Part shown: in pieces, positions 50,917 through 59,645 of the stretch | How positions within the stretch are numbered: the first letter of the stretch is position 1 | Layout of the letters: every line of letters starts with the position of its first letter | Assembly: GCA_038250515.1 (NCBI GenBank) | Contig: JBBSCG010000005.1 | Span: 1 to 64,000 of the forward strand | Source: JAICUY01 sp038250515 | GTDB taxonomy: Bacteria > Chloroflexota > Limnocylindria > QHBO01 | DNA length: 64,000 nt | Direction: 5' to 3' | Notes under the pieces: model-generated | Told to the model about the DNA's origin: nothing | Databases searched by the model: none | The model's input: only the letters and a program-made list of their open reading frames with translations | Position numbers and translations under genes: made by a program

Positions 50917-52091
50917 GCAGGCACCTTCGCCGCTTCCGTCTTCCGGACCGATGCGGCTGCGGCCATCCGGTTGCGCGGCAGCTCCTTCCCGGCGAGCTGG
51001 GCGTGCAGCTGGCCACAGGCCGCATCGATCTCGCGGCCACGCGTGTCGCGCACGGTCGTGGGGATGCCTTGGCCGCGCAGGATTGCGACGAACGCGTCGA
51101 TCCCCTCGCGCGGCGTGCCGCTCCAGCGCGAGCCTGGCGTCGGGTTGAGCGGGATCAGGTTGACGTGGCTGAGCCATCCCCTGGCGAGCTCGCCCAGCCG
51201 CTCGGCCTGCTCGGGAGCGTCGTTGACCCCGTCGATCAGCACGTACTCGAGGCTGACACGTCGACGTGTCGCACGTGTGAAGCGTCGTCCGGCGGCCACG
51301 AGCTCGCTGAGCGGCCACTTGCGGTTGAGTGGCACGAGCTCGTCGCGCAGTGCATCGGTCGCCGCATGAAGGCTGATCGCCAGGTTGACCTGCGGCAGCT
51401 CGTCGACCATGCGGTCGATGCCCGGCACAACGCCGGCGGTACTGACCGTGATATGCCGTGCGCCGATGCCCAGCCGACCCGGATCGTTCAGCAGCCGCAC
51501 CGCCTCGAACACGCGATTCGCATTGTTGAGCGGCTCGCCCATGCCCATGAACACGATGTTGTAGTGCCCGTCGCCTTCGCCCGTGCGCCAATCCGGCCCG
51601 AGCGCGTTCCAGGGAGGCCGATGCCAGTGCAGCACCTGGTCGACGATCTCGCCCGGAGACAGCTGGCGCGCGAAGCCCGCCTGGCCGGTCGCGCAGAATG
51701 GGCAGTTGACCGCACAGCCCGCCTGCGACGAGATGCAGATCGTGGTGCGCGCCGCCGCGCCGCGGTGCGCCGGGTAGCGCATCAGGACCGACTCGACGCG
51801 CTGTCGGTCGTGCAGCTGATGCACGGCCTTGGCGGTCAGGCCGTTATCGGCCGTCAGAACGTGGCTGGCCTCGATCGATGAAAAGCGGAACGCGCCCGCC
51901 AGCGCAGCACGCAGCGAGTTCGGCAGGTCGGTGAGATCTTCGAAGCCGCTCACATCGCCGCGATACATGCCCGCCAGCACCTGCTGCGCGCGGTACGCAG
52001 GCTCGCCGCGGGCGGTCAGCCACGCGGCGAGCTGGTCGACGACGACCTCGCTGATCGCCGGCAGCGGGCCGGCCATGGTCAGCTCAGTCAC
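50913..52091 (-). CDS. rlmN: Dual-specificity 23S rRNA/tRNA methyltransferase RlmN
   Basis: The 392-residue radical SAM enzyme methylates C2 of A2503 in 23S rRNA and A37 in some tRNAs. The radical SAM cluster cysteines are C126, C130 and C133 (GCAVNCPFCATG). The mechanistic cysteine is near 359 (DAACGQL), and the conserved C119 lies in TTICISSQAG. Also seen are GMGEPLNNANRV and SLHAATDALRDELVPLN. The GTG start lies 8 nt inside the end of the zinc peptidase gene. Confidence 0.95.
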   Translation of the reverse strand: MTELTMAGPLPAISEVVVDQLAAWLTARGEPAYRAQQVLAGMYRGDVSGFEDLTDLPNSLRAALAGAFRFSSIEASHVLTADNGLTAKAVHQLHDRQRVESVLMRYPAHRGAAARTTICISSQAGCAVNCPFCATGQAGFARQLSPGEIVDQVLHWHRPPWNALGPDWRTGEGDGHYNIVFMGMGEPLNNANRVFEAVRLLNDPGRLGIGARHITVSTAGVVPGIDRMVDELPQVNLAISLHAATDALRDELVPLNRKWPLSELVAAGRRFTRATRRRVSLEYVLIDGVNDAPEQAERLGELARGWLSHVNLIPLNPTPGSRWSGTPREGIDAFVAILRGQGIPTTVRDTRGREIDAACGQLHAQLAGKELPRNRMAAAASVRKTEAAKVPA

Positions 52092-52839
52092 GACGCCCCA
52101 TGATCAGAAAGAGGTAATACAGGAAGGTCAGCAGCGCCGTCAGTGCCGCTGCGACGTAGGTCCAGGCGGCAGCCTTGAGGACATCGCCCGCACCGGTCTG
52201 GCGCTCGCCGTACATTCCCAGGTTGCTGACGAAGCCCAATGCCTTGGCCGATGCGCCGATCTCGACGGGCAGCGTCACAAAGGTGAAGATGACCGCCGCC
52301 CCAAACGCGATCAGACCAATCCAGGCAAGTCCCAGGATGTTGAAGATCAGCCCGCCGAGGATGAGCCACGGCGCGACTCCGGAGCCAAGCTGCACGGCAG
52401 GCACGATCGCCTGGCGGACGACCATCCACGGATCGCGCTGCTTGTCCTGCAGCGCGTGCCCGACCTCGTGCGCGATGACGGCCGCGGAGGCGACCGACAG
52501 TCGGGGGCCCGTGTTCGCCGAGCCCGGCACGCCGAGCGACGACTGGCTCGGATCGTAGCTGCCAAGCTCCGCGCGGCCAGAGACCGCCTGGCTGACACGC
52601 AGGACCTTGCCGCGCGGGTCGTAGTGATCGGTCAGCTGGCCGGGCGTCGGCTCGATCTTGACCTCGTGCAGACCCTGGCGATCGAGCAGCTGGCGGGCGA
52701 AATCAAAGGCGTCGAGGTTGATGCCCGAATCAACCTTGGCCCATTTGCTGTATGTCGACTTGACCCGCCACGCCGCCCATCCGGTGATGGCGAGGCTCGG
52801 CAGCATCACCAGCAGGATGTACGGCAGGAAATTACCCAT
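52084..52839 (-). CDS. YugP-type zinc metallopeptidase, membrane-bound
   Basis: This 251-residue membrane protein has an N-terminal helix (about 5-24), a soluble segment with the HEVGH zinc site (H124, E125, H128 in VIAHEVGHALQD), and two or three C-terminal membrane helices (about 155-195 and 222-246). It matches the YugP/neutral zinc metallopeptidase family of unknown substrate. ATG at 52839 has AAGGAGG 13 nt upstream. It heads the rlmN-rpe-DUF4015-dtd operon. Confidence 0.88.
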   Translation of the reverse strand: MGNFLPYILLVMLPSLAITGWAAWRVKSTYSKWAKVDSGINLDAFDFARQLLDRQGLHEVKIEPTPGQLTDHYDPRGKVLRVSQAVSGRAELGSYDPSQSSLGVPGSANTGPRLSVASAAVIAHEVGHALQDKQRDPWMVVRQAIVPAVQLGSGVAPWLILGGLIFNILGLAWIGLIAFGAAVIFTFVTLPVEIGASAKALGFVSNLGMYGERQTGAGDVLKAAAWTYVAAALTALLTFLYYLFLIMGRRD

Positions 52840-52872
52840 CGTTGATCTGCGACCTCCTTGGAAGCGAGATCG

Positions 52873-52878
52873 AGTATA
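52873..52878 (-). promoter_or_regulatory. -10 element before zinc peptidase operon
   Basis: TATACT on the minus strand, 34 bp before the zinc peptidase start. The upstream residues are GGC rather than TGN, and no -35 is clear. It faces away from the BON-domain gene on the plus strand. Confidence 0.4.
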
Positions 52879-52961
52879 GCCGAGGGGCCCTTGGGCATCG
52901 ACCGAGCCGATTTGGGCACGCTGCGTGCGGGTCACGCCGTTCCCATACACCTGGAGACCAG

Positions 52962-53567
52962 ATGAACATGTTCGAAAAATGGCGCGACGGCGACGACGCG
53001 CGTAAAGATGTGACGAACCGAGTGATGAGCGCCGTTCCAAGGCGACGACAGAGTGGGCTACCCGGCTGGCTGGCTGCGCTGCTCGGCGGCGCGGCCGGAG
53101 CGGCGGCCGCCTACCTCCTCGACCCTGAGCGCGGCCGAACTCGCCGAGCGCGGCTCGGCGACCAGGCCGCCGCACGGCTGCGCGATCTCGGCGGAGCGGT
53201 CGAGCGCGGCACGAAGCGAGCCGGCACCCAGGCATTCGCCATCAGGCAGCAGGCGAGTCATCGCGGCAACGGACAGCCCATGCCCAACGACTCGGCGCTG
53301 TCAGACAAGGTCACGACGGAGCTGTTCGGCGACCCGTCGATCCCGCAGGGCAAGATCAACATCAACGTCGAAGAGGGCGTGGTCGTGCTGCGCGGCGAGG
53401 TGGACGCATCCTCCCAGGCGGATGCGCTGATCAAGAAAGCGGAACAGATCGCGGGCGTAATACGGGTTGACAGCCTGCTGCATGTCCCGGGTGACGAGGC
53501 GCCGGCCGCGCGGCCGCGCAAGCGGCCCGCGGTGGCGTCCGCAGGTCCGGACGAAAAGCTGCCCTAA
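52962..53567 (+). CDS. BON-domain membrane-associated protein
   Basis: A 201-residue protein with a charged N-terminus, a YtxH-like membrane helix (about 28-45, GWLAALLGGAAGAAAAYLLDPERG), a basic linker, and a single BON domain (about 108-172, KVTTELFGDPSIPQGKIN, VVVLRGEVDASSQADALI). BON domains bind phospholipid or mediate interactions in envelope stress proteins; the function is unknown here. ATG at 52962 follows GGAG by 6 nt. It converges with fmt, with the two stop codons overlapping by 4 nt. Confidence 0.82.
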   Translation: MNMFEKWRDGDDARKDVTNRVMSAVPRRRQSGLPGWLAALLGGAAGAAAAYLLDPERGRTRRARLGDQAAARLRDLGGAVERGTKRAGTQAFAIRQQASHRGNGQPMPNDSALSDKVTTELFGDPSIPQGKININVEEGVVVLRGEVDASSQADALIKKAEQIAGVIRVDSLLHVPGDEAPAARPRKRPAVASAGPDEKLP

Positions 53568-54550
53568 AGAGTCGAGGAGGGTCCGCCGGTTGAGGCCGGC
53601 GGACCCTCCGGCGGCTCCGCGGCGCCGAGCAGGACATGCTGCCGGCTAAGCCCGCGACGCCATGCATCGGCACGCATGACCGGTCGTCCCTCGGCCTGGA
53701 CCGCCTCGAGTGCCAGGGCCCCGGTGCCGCACGCGACGCGCGGCTCGTCGCCGGGCAGCAGCGCACCGATCGGCACGCCGTCGAAGCCGGGCAGTGAGCG
53801 CGCCCGGCGGATATGTAGCCGGCGGCCGTCGAGCATGGTCCAGGCACCCGGCCACGGCTGAAGAGCGCGCACCTGACGGTCGAGCTCGACGCCACTGCGG
53901 CGCCAGTCGATCCATCCGTCGTTGCGGCGAAAGGGCTTGATCAACGTGGCGCGGCTGTCATCCTGTGGCTCGGCGCGCAGCGCACCGTCGGCCCAGCGAC
54001 CGAGCGTCGCCGGCACCACCGCCGCGGACAGCTCGGCGAGGCGGGCCTCCAGCTCAGGCGTCTGCTCGCGTCCGTCGAGTGACACACGCCACTGCTCGGC
54101 GATCGGTCCCGCGTCGAGCTGCGCGGTCATGACCATGAGCGTGACGCCGGCCTCCGCATCGCCCGCCAGGATCGTGCTGGCGACTGGCGCCGCGCCCCGA
54201 TGCCGCGGCAACAGCGAGGGATGGACGTTCAGCGGGGGCCGCGGGGCGAGGCTAAGTAGGTCATCGGGCACCAGTTGGCCGTACGCGACCAGCAGCAGGC
54301 CGTCCGGCGAGAACTCGGCAAGCAGCGCGCGACCCTCGTCCGACCGCAGGCGTCGTGGTGTCTCGACCCGCAGGCCACGCTCCCGCGCGAAGGCGGCCAC
54401 CGGTGAGGGTCGGGTGCGCAGTCGCCGGCCGGCGGGTCGGTCGGGCTGGCTGATGACGAGCAGCTCGTCGGCCAGGTCGGCCGCGCGGTCGAGCAGCGCC
54501 ACGCCGAAGGCTCCGGTTCCCAGGAAGGCGAGCCGACCGAGGCGCGCCAC
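53564..54550 (-). CDS. fmt: Methionyl-tRNA formyltransferase
   Basis: The 328-residue enzyme formylates initiator Met-tRNA using 10-formyl-THF. Seen are FLGTGAFGVALLD, LLVAYGQLVPDDLL, the catalytic NVHPSLLPRHRGAAPVASTIL, GVTLMVMTAQLDAGPI, and the C-terminal barrel with RALQPWPGAWT. GTG overlaps the def stop by one base (TAGTG). The last codons (PPEGPPASTGGPSS) contain a perfect 14-bp hairpin that may also act as terminator. Confidence 0.94.
   Translation of the reverse strand: MARLGRLAFLGTGAFGVALLDRAADLADELLVISQPDRPAGRRLRTRPSPVAAFARERGLRVETPRRLRSDEGRALLAEFSPDGLLLVAYGQLVPDDLLSLAPRPPLNVHPSLLPRHRGAAPVASTILAGDAEAGVTLMVMTAQLDAGPIAEQWRVSLDGREQTPELEARLAELSAAVVPATLGRWADGALRAEPQDDSRATLIKPFRRNDGWIDWRRSGVELDRQVRALQPWPGAWTMLDGRRLHIRRARSLPGFDGVPIGALLPGDEPRVACGTGALALEAVQAEGRPVMRADAWRRGLSRQHVLLGAAEPPEGPPASTGGPSSTL
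53576..53609. terminator. Perfect 14-bp hairpin at the fmt/BON-gene convergence
   Basis: GGAGGGTCCGCCGG and CCGGCGGACCCTCC are separated by 6 nt. On the minus strand the hairpin lies inside the last codons of fmt and is followed by TCGACTCTTTAG; on the plus strand it begins 8 bp after the BON-gene stop. It probably serves as a shared 3' boundary for both genes, without a strong T-run on either side. Confidence 0.65.
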
Positions 54551-55053
54551 TAGATGCCCGCGGTCGTCTCTTCTTCCACGTCGCTGCGTTCGCTGACGCG
54601 CACCAGCTCTTCGAGCGAATCGAGGTAGTCGATGTAGAGCACGCCACTGAGATGATCGATCTCGTGCTGCAGCGCTCGAGCGAACAGCTCCTCGCCCTTG
54701 ACGCGGAACTCCTTGCCGTGTCGGTCGCGAGCTTTGACGGTGACCTTCTCGCTGCGCTTCATCTCGGCTACGAACCCGGGGATCGAGAGGCATCCCTCCC
54801 AGTCGAGAATCTCGCCCGAGGCCTTCACGATCTGCGGATTCACCAGCTCGGTGATGGTGTCCTCGAGCTCGATGACCGCGACCTGCAGCGGCACCCCGAC
54901 CTGGTTCGCCGCAAGGCCGATGCCCGGCGCATCGCGCATGGTCACCAGCATGTCGTCGAGCAGGCGGTGCAGGCTGGCGTCGTAGTTGGTGACCTTCATG
55001 GCGCGCTCCCGCAGGATCGGCTCTTCGGCGGTCAGGATGCGGCGAATGACCAT
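54550..55053 (-). CDS. def: Peptide deformylase
   Basis: The 167-residue metalloenzyme removes the formyl group from nascent proteins. Motif 1 GIGLAANQVG (44-53), motif 2 EGCLSIPG (metal ligand C88) and motif 3 QHEIDH (H130, E131, H134) are all intact. The C-terminus is short and acidic. It overlaps fmt by one base, so the formyl cycle enzymes are co-translated. Confidence 0.96.
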   Translation of the reverse strand: MVIRRILTAEEPILRERAMKVTNYDASLHRLLDDMLVTMRDAPGIGLAANQVGVPLQVAVIELEDTITELVNPQIVKASGEILDWEGCLSIPGFVAEMKRSEKVTVKARDRHGKEFRVKGEELFARALQHEIDHLSGVLYIDYLDSLEELVRVSERSDVEEETTAGI

Positions 55054-55078
55054 GGCCTCATTCTAGCGAGGCCGATGC

Positions 55079-57412
55079 CTAGAGGAGCGACTCGGGATCG
55101 ACATCGATTGCCACGCCTGACGGCACGAGCTCGAGCGCGGCTTGGCGCGTCGTCACGTCCGGCGCGCGGACGATCACCTGCATCCGCCAGCGTCCGGCGC
55201 GCCGCGGCACGTACGCCGGCAGCGGGCCAAGCACCTCGACGCCCTCGATCGCCACCGCCCCGGCGGCGGCACGACCGCGTGCCTCCACGCGTTGCTGATC
55301 GGCGTCGGCGAGCAGAAGTCGCGCCAGTACGCTGTAGGGTGGATAGCTCAACAGCCGACGGCGCAGCAGCTCCTCGTCAGCGAAGCCGTCCACGTCAAGA
55401 CGCGCCGCGGCCCGCACGGCATAGTGATCCGCGGCATAGGTCTGGATGATGACGCGTCCCGGCATCGGTCCACGGCCGGCCCGACCGGCGACCTGGGCCA
55501 GCATCGCGAAGGTACGCTCGGGCGCCAGGTAGTCGGGCAGGTTGAGCGTGACGTCAGCGGCGATGACACCCGCCAGTGTCACGCTCGGCAGGTCGAGGCC
55601 CTTGGCCGCAAGCTGTGTCCCGACCAGCACGTCGACCGATCCGGAGCGGAAGTCGTCGTAGATCGACTCGAAGCCACGTCGCTGGCTGATCGCATCGGAA
55701 TCGAGGCGGGCAACCCGCAACTTCGGGAAGCGGCCGCGCAGCTCGGCCTCGACGCGCTGCGTCCCCGCCCCGAAGTAGCGAATCCGGGAAGAGCCGCAGC
55801 GCGGGCAGCGGTGCGGTGGCCGTGCCGAGCGGCCGCAGTGGTGGCAGCGAAGCTGCTCGCCCGCAAGATGGAAGACGAACGGCAGCTCGCAGTCCGGACA
55901 GCGCAGGCTTTCGCCGCAGTCGCGACACAGCACGAACGTCGCCGCGCCACGCCGGTTGATGAGCAGGATCGCCTGCTCAGTTCCCGTGCGGAGGGCGGCG
56001 AGCGCGTCGCCGAGCGCGCGAGAGAGGATCGAGCGGTTGCCCTCGGCCAGCTCGGCCCGCATGTCGACCAGCTCGACATTGGGCACGCTGCCGACCCTAC
56101 GTTCCACCAGGCGGGCACGCTCCATCAAACCGCCGCGCACCCGTGCAATGGTCGTCACCTCGGGTGTGGCGGTCCCGACCACCAGCCGCGCACCGGTGTG
56201 CACGGCGCGGCGACGAGCAGCCCATCGCGCGTCGTAGCGCGGCGTGCGGTCCGATTTGTAACCGCCATCGTGCGCCTCGTCCACGACGATCAGGCCCAGG
56301 TCGCTGAGCGGTGCGAAGACCGCCGTGCGCGTGCCGATCACGACGCGTGCCTCACCGCGCAGGATGCGCCACCACTCGTCGTGGCGCTCCCCCGCCGAGA
56401 GCCCCGAATGGAGCACCGCGAGGCTGTCACCGACGAGGGCAGCGAGGCGGTCGGCAAGCTGCGGCACAAGGCTCAGCTCGGGAACGAGCACGATCGCGCT
56501 GCGGCCCGCGCCAAGCGTCGACTCGAGCGCTGCAAGGTAGACATCGGTCTTGCCGGCCGCGGCGACGCCTTCGAGCAGCAGCTCTCCGCCGGAGGGAAGC
56601 GCCTCGATGGCCCTCAGTGCGGCGCGCTGCTCATCAGCCAGCTCATGCGTCGGCGCGGGGCTCGACGGGCGGTGTGCGAGCGGGTCGCGCGCCACCTCGC
56701 GCCATTCGAGGATGGCGTGGCCGCTCACCGCCAGCCGCCGTGCCGGTGCGAGAAGTGAGGTGGGCGCCAGGCCGAGTGCCTCTGCCAGCTCGGCAAGCGT
56801 CCGCTGCTCGTTGCCCAGCGCTTCGAGCATCGCCCGCTGCAGCGGAGCGCGGCGCGGCTGCTCCCGCTCACCGGGAACCGGCCGCAGGACCCGCACCTGC
56901 TGCGCTCGCAGCTGTGGTCCCCGCAGCGACCACGTGGCACGGACCGCGCCGCTGCGGCGCAGGCCTTCAAACCATGCCTGGCCGCCACGAGCGGGGCCGT
57001 GTCGCAGCAGGGCGGCGTCATCCAGTTGACCGTCGTTCACGTCGGGCAGCAGGCTGTGGTCGAGCACCTCCCAGCGGCGCTGCAGACGCGACTCGAGTCC
57101 GGGCGGCAGCATCGCGGCGATCGTCGTTCCGATCGGCGCGCGATAGTAAGTCGAGATCTCCTCGGCGAGGGCCAGCAGGTCGGGCGTCAGCATCGGCTGC
57201 GAGACGACGGCCTCGACCTCCTTGAGCTGCGCATCGGGCTCGACCTCGGCAGCGCCCAGCAGATAGCCGAGCGCCAGCCGCCGGCCGTACGGCACGAGCA
57301 GCAGCGATCCGGCTGCGGGATTACCGAGAGCATCAGACAGGCGGTACGAGAACGTCCGCTCCGGTCGGTCGGCAACCGCCTCGACGGCCACCCGCACCAC
57401 GCGCTCAGGCAT
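55079..57412 (-). CDS. priA: Primosomal protein N', replication restart helicase PriA
   Basis: The 777-residue SF2 helicase reloads the replisome at abandoned forks. The DNA-binding domain is N-terminal (about 1-180). The motor has Walker A GVAAAGKT (about 281-288; usually GVTGSGKT), a DEAHDGGYK motif II, eight zinc-binding cysteines (CRDC, CPDC, CHHC, CPRC; about 490-535) and GTQLAAKGLDLPSVTL, and the C-terminal domain closes the protein. ATG at 57412. Confidence 0.95.
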   Translation of the reverse strand: MPERVVRVAVEAVADRPERTFSYRLSDALGNPAAGSLLLVPYGRRLALGYLLGAAEVEPDAQLKEVEAVVSQPMLTPDLLALAEEISTYYRAPIGTTIAAMLPPGLESRLQRRWEVLDHSLLPDVNDGQLDDAALLRHGPARGGQAWFEGLRRSGAVRATWSLRGPQLRAQQVRVLRPVPGEREQPRRAPLQRAMLEALGNEQRTLAELAEALGLAPTSLLAPARRLAVSGHAILEWREVARDPLAHRPSSPAPTHELADEQRAALRAIEALPSGGELLLEGVAAAGKTDVYLAALESTLGAGRSAIVLVPELSLVPQLADRLAALVGDSLAVLHSGLSAGERHDEWWRILRGEARVVIGTRTAVFAPLSDLGLIVVDEAHDGGYKSDRTPRYDARWAARRRAVHTGARLVVGTATPEVTTIARVRGGLMERARLVERRVGSVPNVELVDMRAELAEGNRSILSRALGDALAALRTGTEQAILLINRRGAATFVLCRDCGESLRCPDCELPFVFHLAGEQLRCHHCGRSARPPHRCPRCGSSRIRYFGAGTQRVEAELRGRFPKLRVARLDSDAISQRRGFESIYDDFRSGSVDVLVGTQLAAKGLDLPSVTLAGVIAADVTLNLPDYLAPERTFAMLAQVAGRAGRGPMPGRVIIQTYAADHYAVRAAARLDVDGFADEELLRRRLLSYPPYSVLARLLLADADQQRVEARGRAAAGAVAIEGVEVLGPLPAYVPRRAGRWRMQVIVRAPDVTTRQAALELVPSGVAIDVDPESLL

Positions 57413-57429
57413 GCTGACTCAGCCGCGCG

Positions 57430-58056
57430 TCAGATGCGGACGACGCGTGGGGGCTCGCGACGTGCCTCGGCCTGGATGATCTCCCAGATGCGCTCCGCCG
57501 CCTCCTCGGGGTGGCCGGTCTCGTTCACGATGACGTCGTCGTAGTCGTCGGCCTCGGCTATCCAGCGTTCGGCGTCACGACGCCGACGCTCAAAGCTGGC
57601 GGCGTCCTCCGAGCCGCGCTGCTTCAGGCGCTCGGTGAGGTCCTCGAACGACGGCGGCATGACGAAGATCAGCAGCGCATCCGGCACGAGGCCGCGGATT
57701 GAGCGCGCGCCCTGTGGATCCGGCACCACAATCGCGTCACGGCCGGCCGCCAGGATGCCGCGCACCTGATTGATCGGCGTGCCGTACCAATTGCCGTGCA
57801 CGTTGGCATGCTCGAGCAGCCCGTCAGAGGCGAGCAGCTCCTCGAACTCGGGCTTCGACAGGAAGTGGTAATGCACCTTGTCGATCTCGTCGGGGCGTCG
57901 CGTGCGCGTCGTGGCGGTCACGATCGGCACGGCCTGCGGATGACGCCGCACCAGCTCGGCGACGATCGTGCTCTTGCCGACTCCCGATGGGCCCGAGACG
58001 ACCACCAACATCGGATTCGGAAAGACGAGGCGCTTGTCCTGGCGCTCGGCAGCCAT
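57430..58056 (-). CDS. gmk: Guanylate kinase
   Basis: A 208-residue GMP kinase. P-loop SGPSGVGKST (21-30), GMP-binding TATTRTRRPDEIDKVHYHFLS, EHANVHGNWYGTP and the ATP lid RLKQRGSEDAASFERRR are seen. It often lies in the priA/def/fmt neighbourhood. ATG at 58056, 2 bp after the rluD stop. Confidence 0.95.
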   Translation of the reverse strand: MAAERQDKRLVFPNPMLVVVSGPSGVGKSTIVAELVRRHPQAVPIVTATTRTRRPDEIDKVHYHFLSKPEFEELLASDGLLEHANVHGNWYGTPINQVRGILAAGRDAIVVPDPQGARSIRGLVPDALLIFVMPPSFEDLTERLKQRGSEDAASFERRRRDAERWIAEADDYDDVIVNETGHPEEAAERIWEIIQAEARREPPRVVRI

Positions 58057-58058
58057 CG

Positions 58059-59036
58059 TCAGGACTCCTCGACCGATGCGCCGACGCCGCTCGGCAACTC
58101 ATCGGACGTGATGCCGCAGACTTCGAGTGAGTTGGCGAGATCCGGCGGTAGCTCGCTCCAGGCGACAAGATAGGCCTGATCCAGCGGGCGCTCCAGCCCC
58201 AGGCGCTCGGCGTGCAGAAACTGCCGCTCCAGTCCGCCCGGACCGATGCCGCCGCCGTAGCGCATGTCGCCAGCGATCGGCAGGTGCAGGTAGGCGAGAT
58301 GCGCGCGAATCTGGTGCGTGCGTCCGGTACGCGGATGCAGGCTCAGCAGCGAGTAGCCGCCCTCCGCGCCGAGCACCTCGTAGTCCGTGACGGCCTCCCG
58401 GCCGCCGGCCACCACCGCCATGCGCTGCCGGTCCCGCGGATCTCGTCCGACCGGCGCCTCGATCCGCCCGCGCAGTGCCGGTGGGGCGCCACGCACCAGC
58501 GCGACGTACTGCTTGTCGATGGTGCGCTCGCCGAACTGGCGCATGAGGCTCGCCTGCGCCGCATCGGTCTTGGCCACCAGCAGGAGTCCCGAGGTGTCCT
58601 TGTCGAGCCGGTGCACGATCCCCGGGCGCTCGACTCCCGCGATGCTGCCGAGCGGCTCACCGGCGTCCCGGGCGCGTCCGAGCAGTGCGTGCACCAGCGT
58701 GCCGGTCGCATGTCCCGCCGACGGGTGGACCACCAGTCCGGCCGGCTTGTCGACGATCAGCATCGCGGCGTCTTCGTACGCGATGCGTAACGGAATCGAC
58801 TCCGGCACGAGGGTCGGATCCGGCGGCGCCGACAGAGTCACGGTGATCTCCTCGCCACCGCGCATCCGGTCGCTGGCGCGCGCCCGGCGACCGTTCAGCA
58901 GCGCGCGGCCGTCCGAGATGAGCCGCTGTGCATGGGCGCGGCTGATCTCGGCCACGGCGCTGACCGCAAGATCGAAGCGGCCGGCCGGACCGGCGCCCGA
59001 TACGGTCCGTTCGCCGATCTCGGAAGCATCCGTCAT
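58059..59036 (-). CDS. rluD: Pseudouridine synthase, RluD type
   Basis: This 325-residue RluA-family enzyme has an N-terminal S4 RNA-binding domain (about 20-80) and a catalytic domain with HRLDKDTSGLLLVAK holding the catalytic Asp, plus RTGRTHQIRAHLAYL. It modifies uridines in 23S rRNA helix 69 if truly RluD; RluA/C type substrates cannot be ruled out. ATG overlaps the lspA stop. The lspA-rluD pair is common. Confidence 0.93.
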   Translation of the reverse strand: MTDASEIGERTVSGAGPAGRFDLAVSAVAEISRAHAQRLISDGRALLNGRRARASDRMRGGEEITVTLSAPPDPTLVPESIPLRIAYEDAAMLIVDKPAGLVVHPSAGHATGTLVHALLGRARDAGEPLGSIAGVERPGIVHRLDKDTSGLLLVAKTDAAQASLMRQFGERTIDKQYVALVRGAPPALRGRIEAPVGRDPRDRQRMAVVAGGREAVTDYEVLGAEGGYSLLSLHPRTGRTHQIRAHLAYLHLPIAGDMRYGGGIGPGGLERQFLHAERLGLERPLDQAYLVAWSELPPDLANSLEVCGITSDELPSGVGASVEES

Positions 59037-59542
59037 GCCGTCGCTTCCTCGCGATGGCGATCGATGATGAGCAGGTACACCACCAGCAGACCAATCCCAA
59101 TCACGATCGACGAATCAGCGACGTTGAAGGTCGGCCAGCGCGTGCCGCCGATGCCGACCGACAGGAAATCGGTCACGTAGCCCTGCCGCAGCCGATCGGT
59201 CAGATTGCCGAGCGTGCCGCCCAGGATGAGGCCGAGGATCACCTGCAGCCAGCGGCTATGACTGCGAAACGCTCGGTGGAAGTACACGATCATGCCCAGC
59301 GCCACGACGCTAACCACCAGGAAGAGCAGCTGGCCGCCCTGGAACAGGCTGAAGGCCGCGCCGGCGTTCTGTGCATGCCAAATCTGAACGAGATCGCCGA
59401 TGATGTCGACCGAGTCGCCGACGGGGATGCTGGCGACGACCAGCGCCTTGGTGATCAGATCGGCGGAATAGATCACGGCGCCCGTTCCCAGCAGGGCGAG
59501 CGCATCCGCCCGCCCGTTGGAGTATGGCGTCTCGCTGCTCAT
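59033..59542 (-). CDS. lspA: Lipoprotein signal peptidase (signal peptidase II)
   Basis: This 169-residue membrane aspartic protease cleaves lipoprotein signal peptides after lipidation, needed for proteins such as the DUF4015 lipoprotein in this window. Four membrane helices are predicted. Catalytic aspartates are D125 (GYVTDFL) and D143 (FNVADSS), with NAGAAFS and GGTLGNLTDRLRQG also conserved. ATG at 59542; it is 103 bp after the ileS stop. Confidence 0.95.
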   Translation of the reverse strand: MSSETPYSNGRADALALLGTGAVIYSADLITKALVVASIPVGDSVDIIGDLVQIWHAQNAGAAFSLFQGGQLLFLVVSVVALGMIVYFHRAFRSHSRWLQVILGLILGGTLGNLTDRLRQGYVTDFLSVGIGGTRWPTFNVADSSIVIGIGLLVVYLLIIDRHREEATA

Positions 59543-59645
59543 CGTCCGCTAGATGCTACGCGATTGGGTCGAACGTGGCGCCGTCGACCCGATGTCGGCT
59601 AGCAGCCGGTCGGCCTCGTCGCGGAATCTGCCGGGAACCGCACCC

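Noticed and set aside
59543..59645. Extra small gene between ileS and lspA
   Set aside because: An open frame reaching in from antisense of ileS ends in a protein-like GRFRDEADRLLADIG, but it has no start nearby and no ribosome binding site; it is likely chance.
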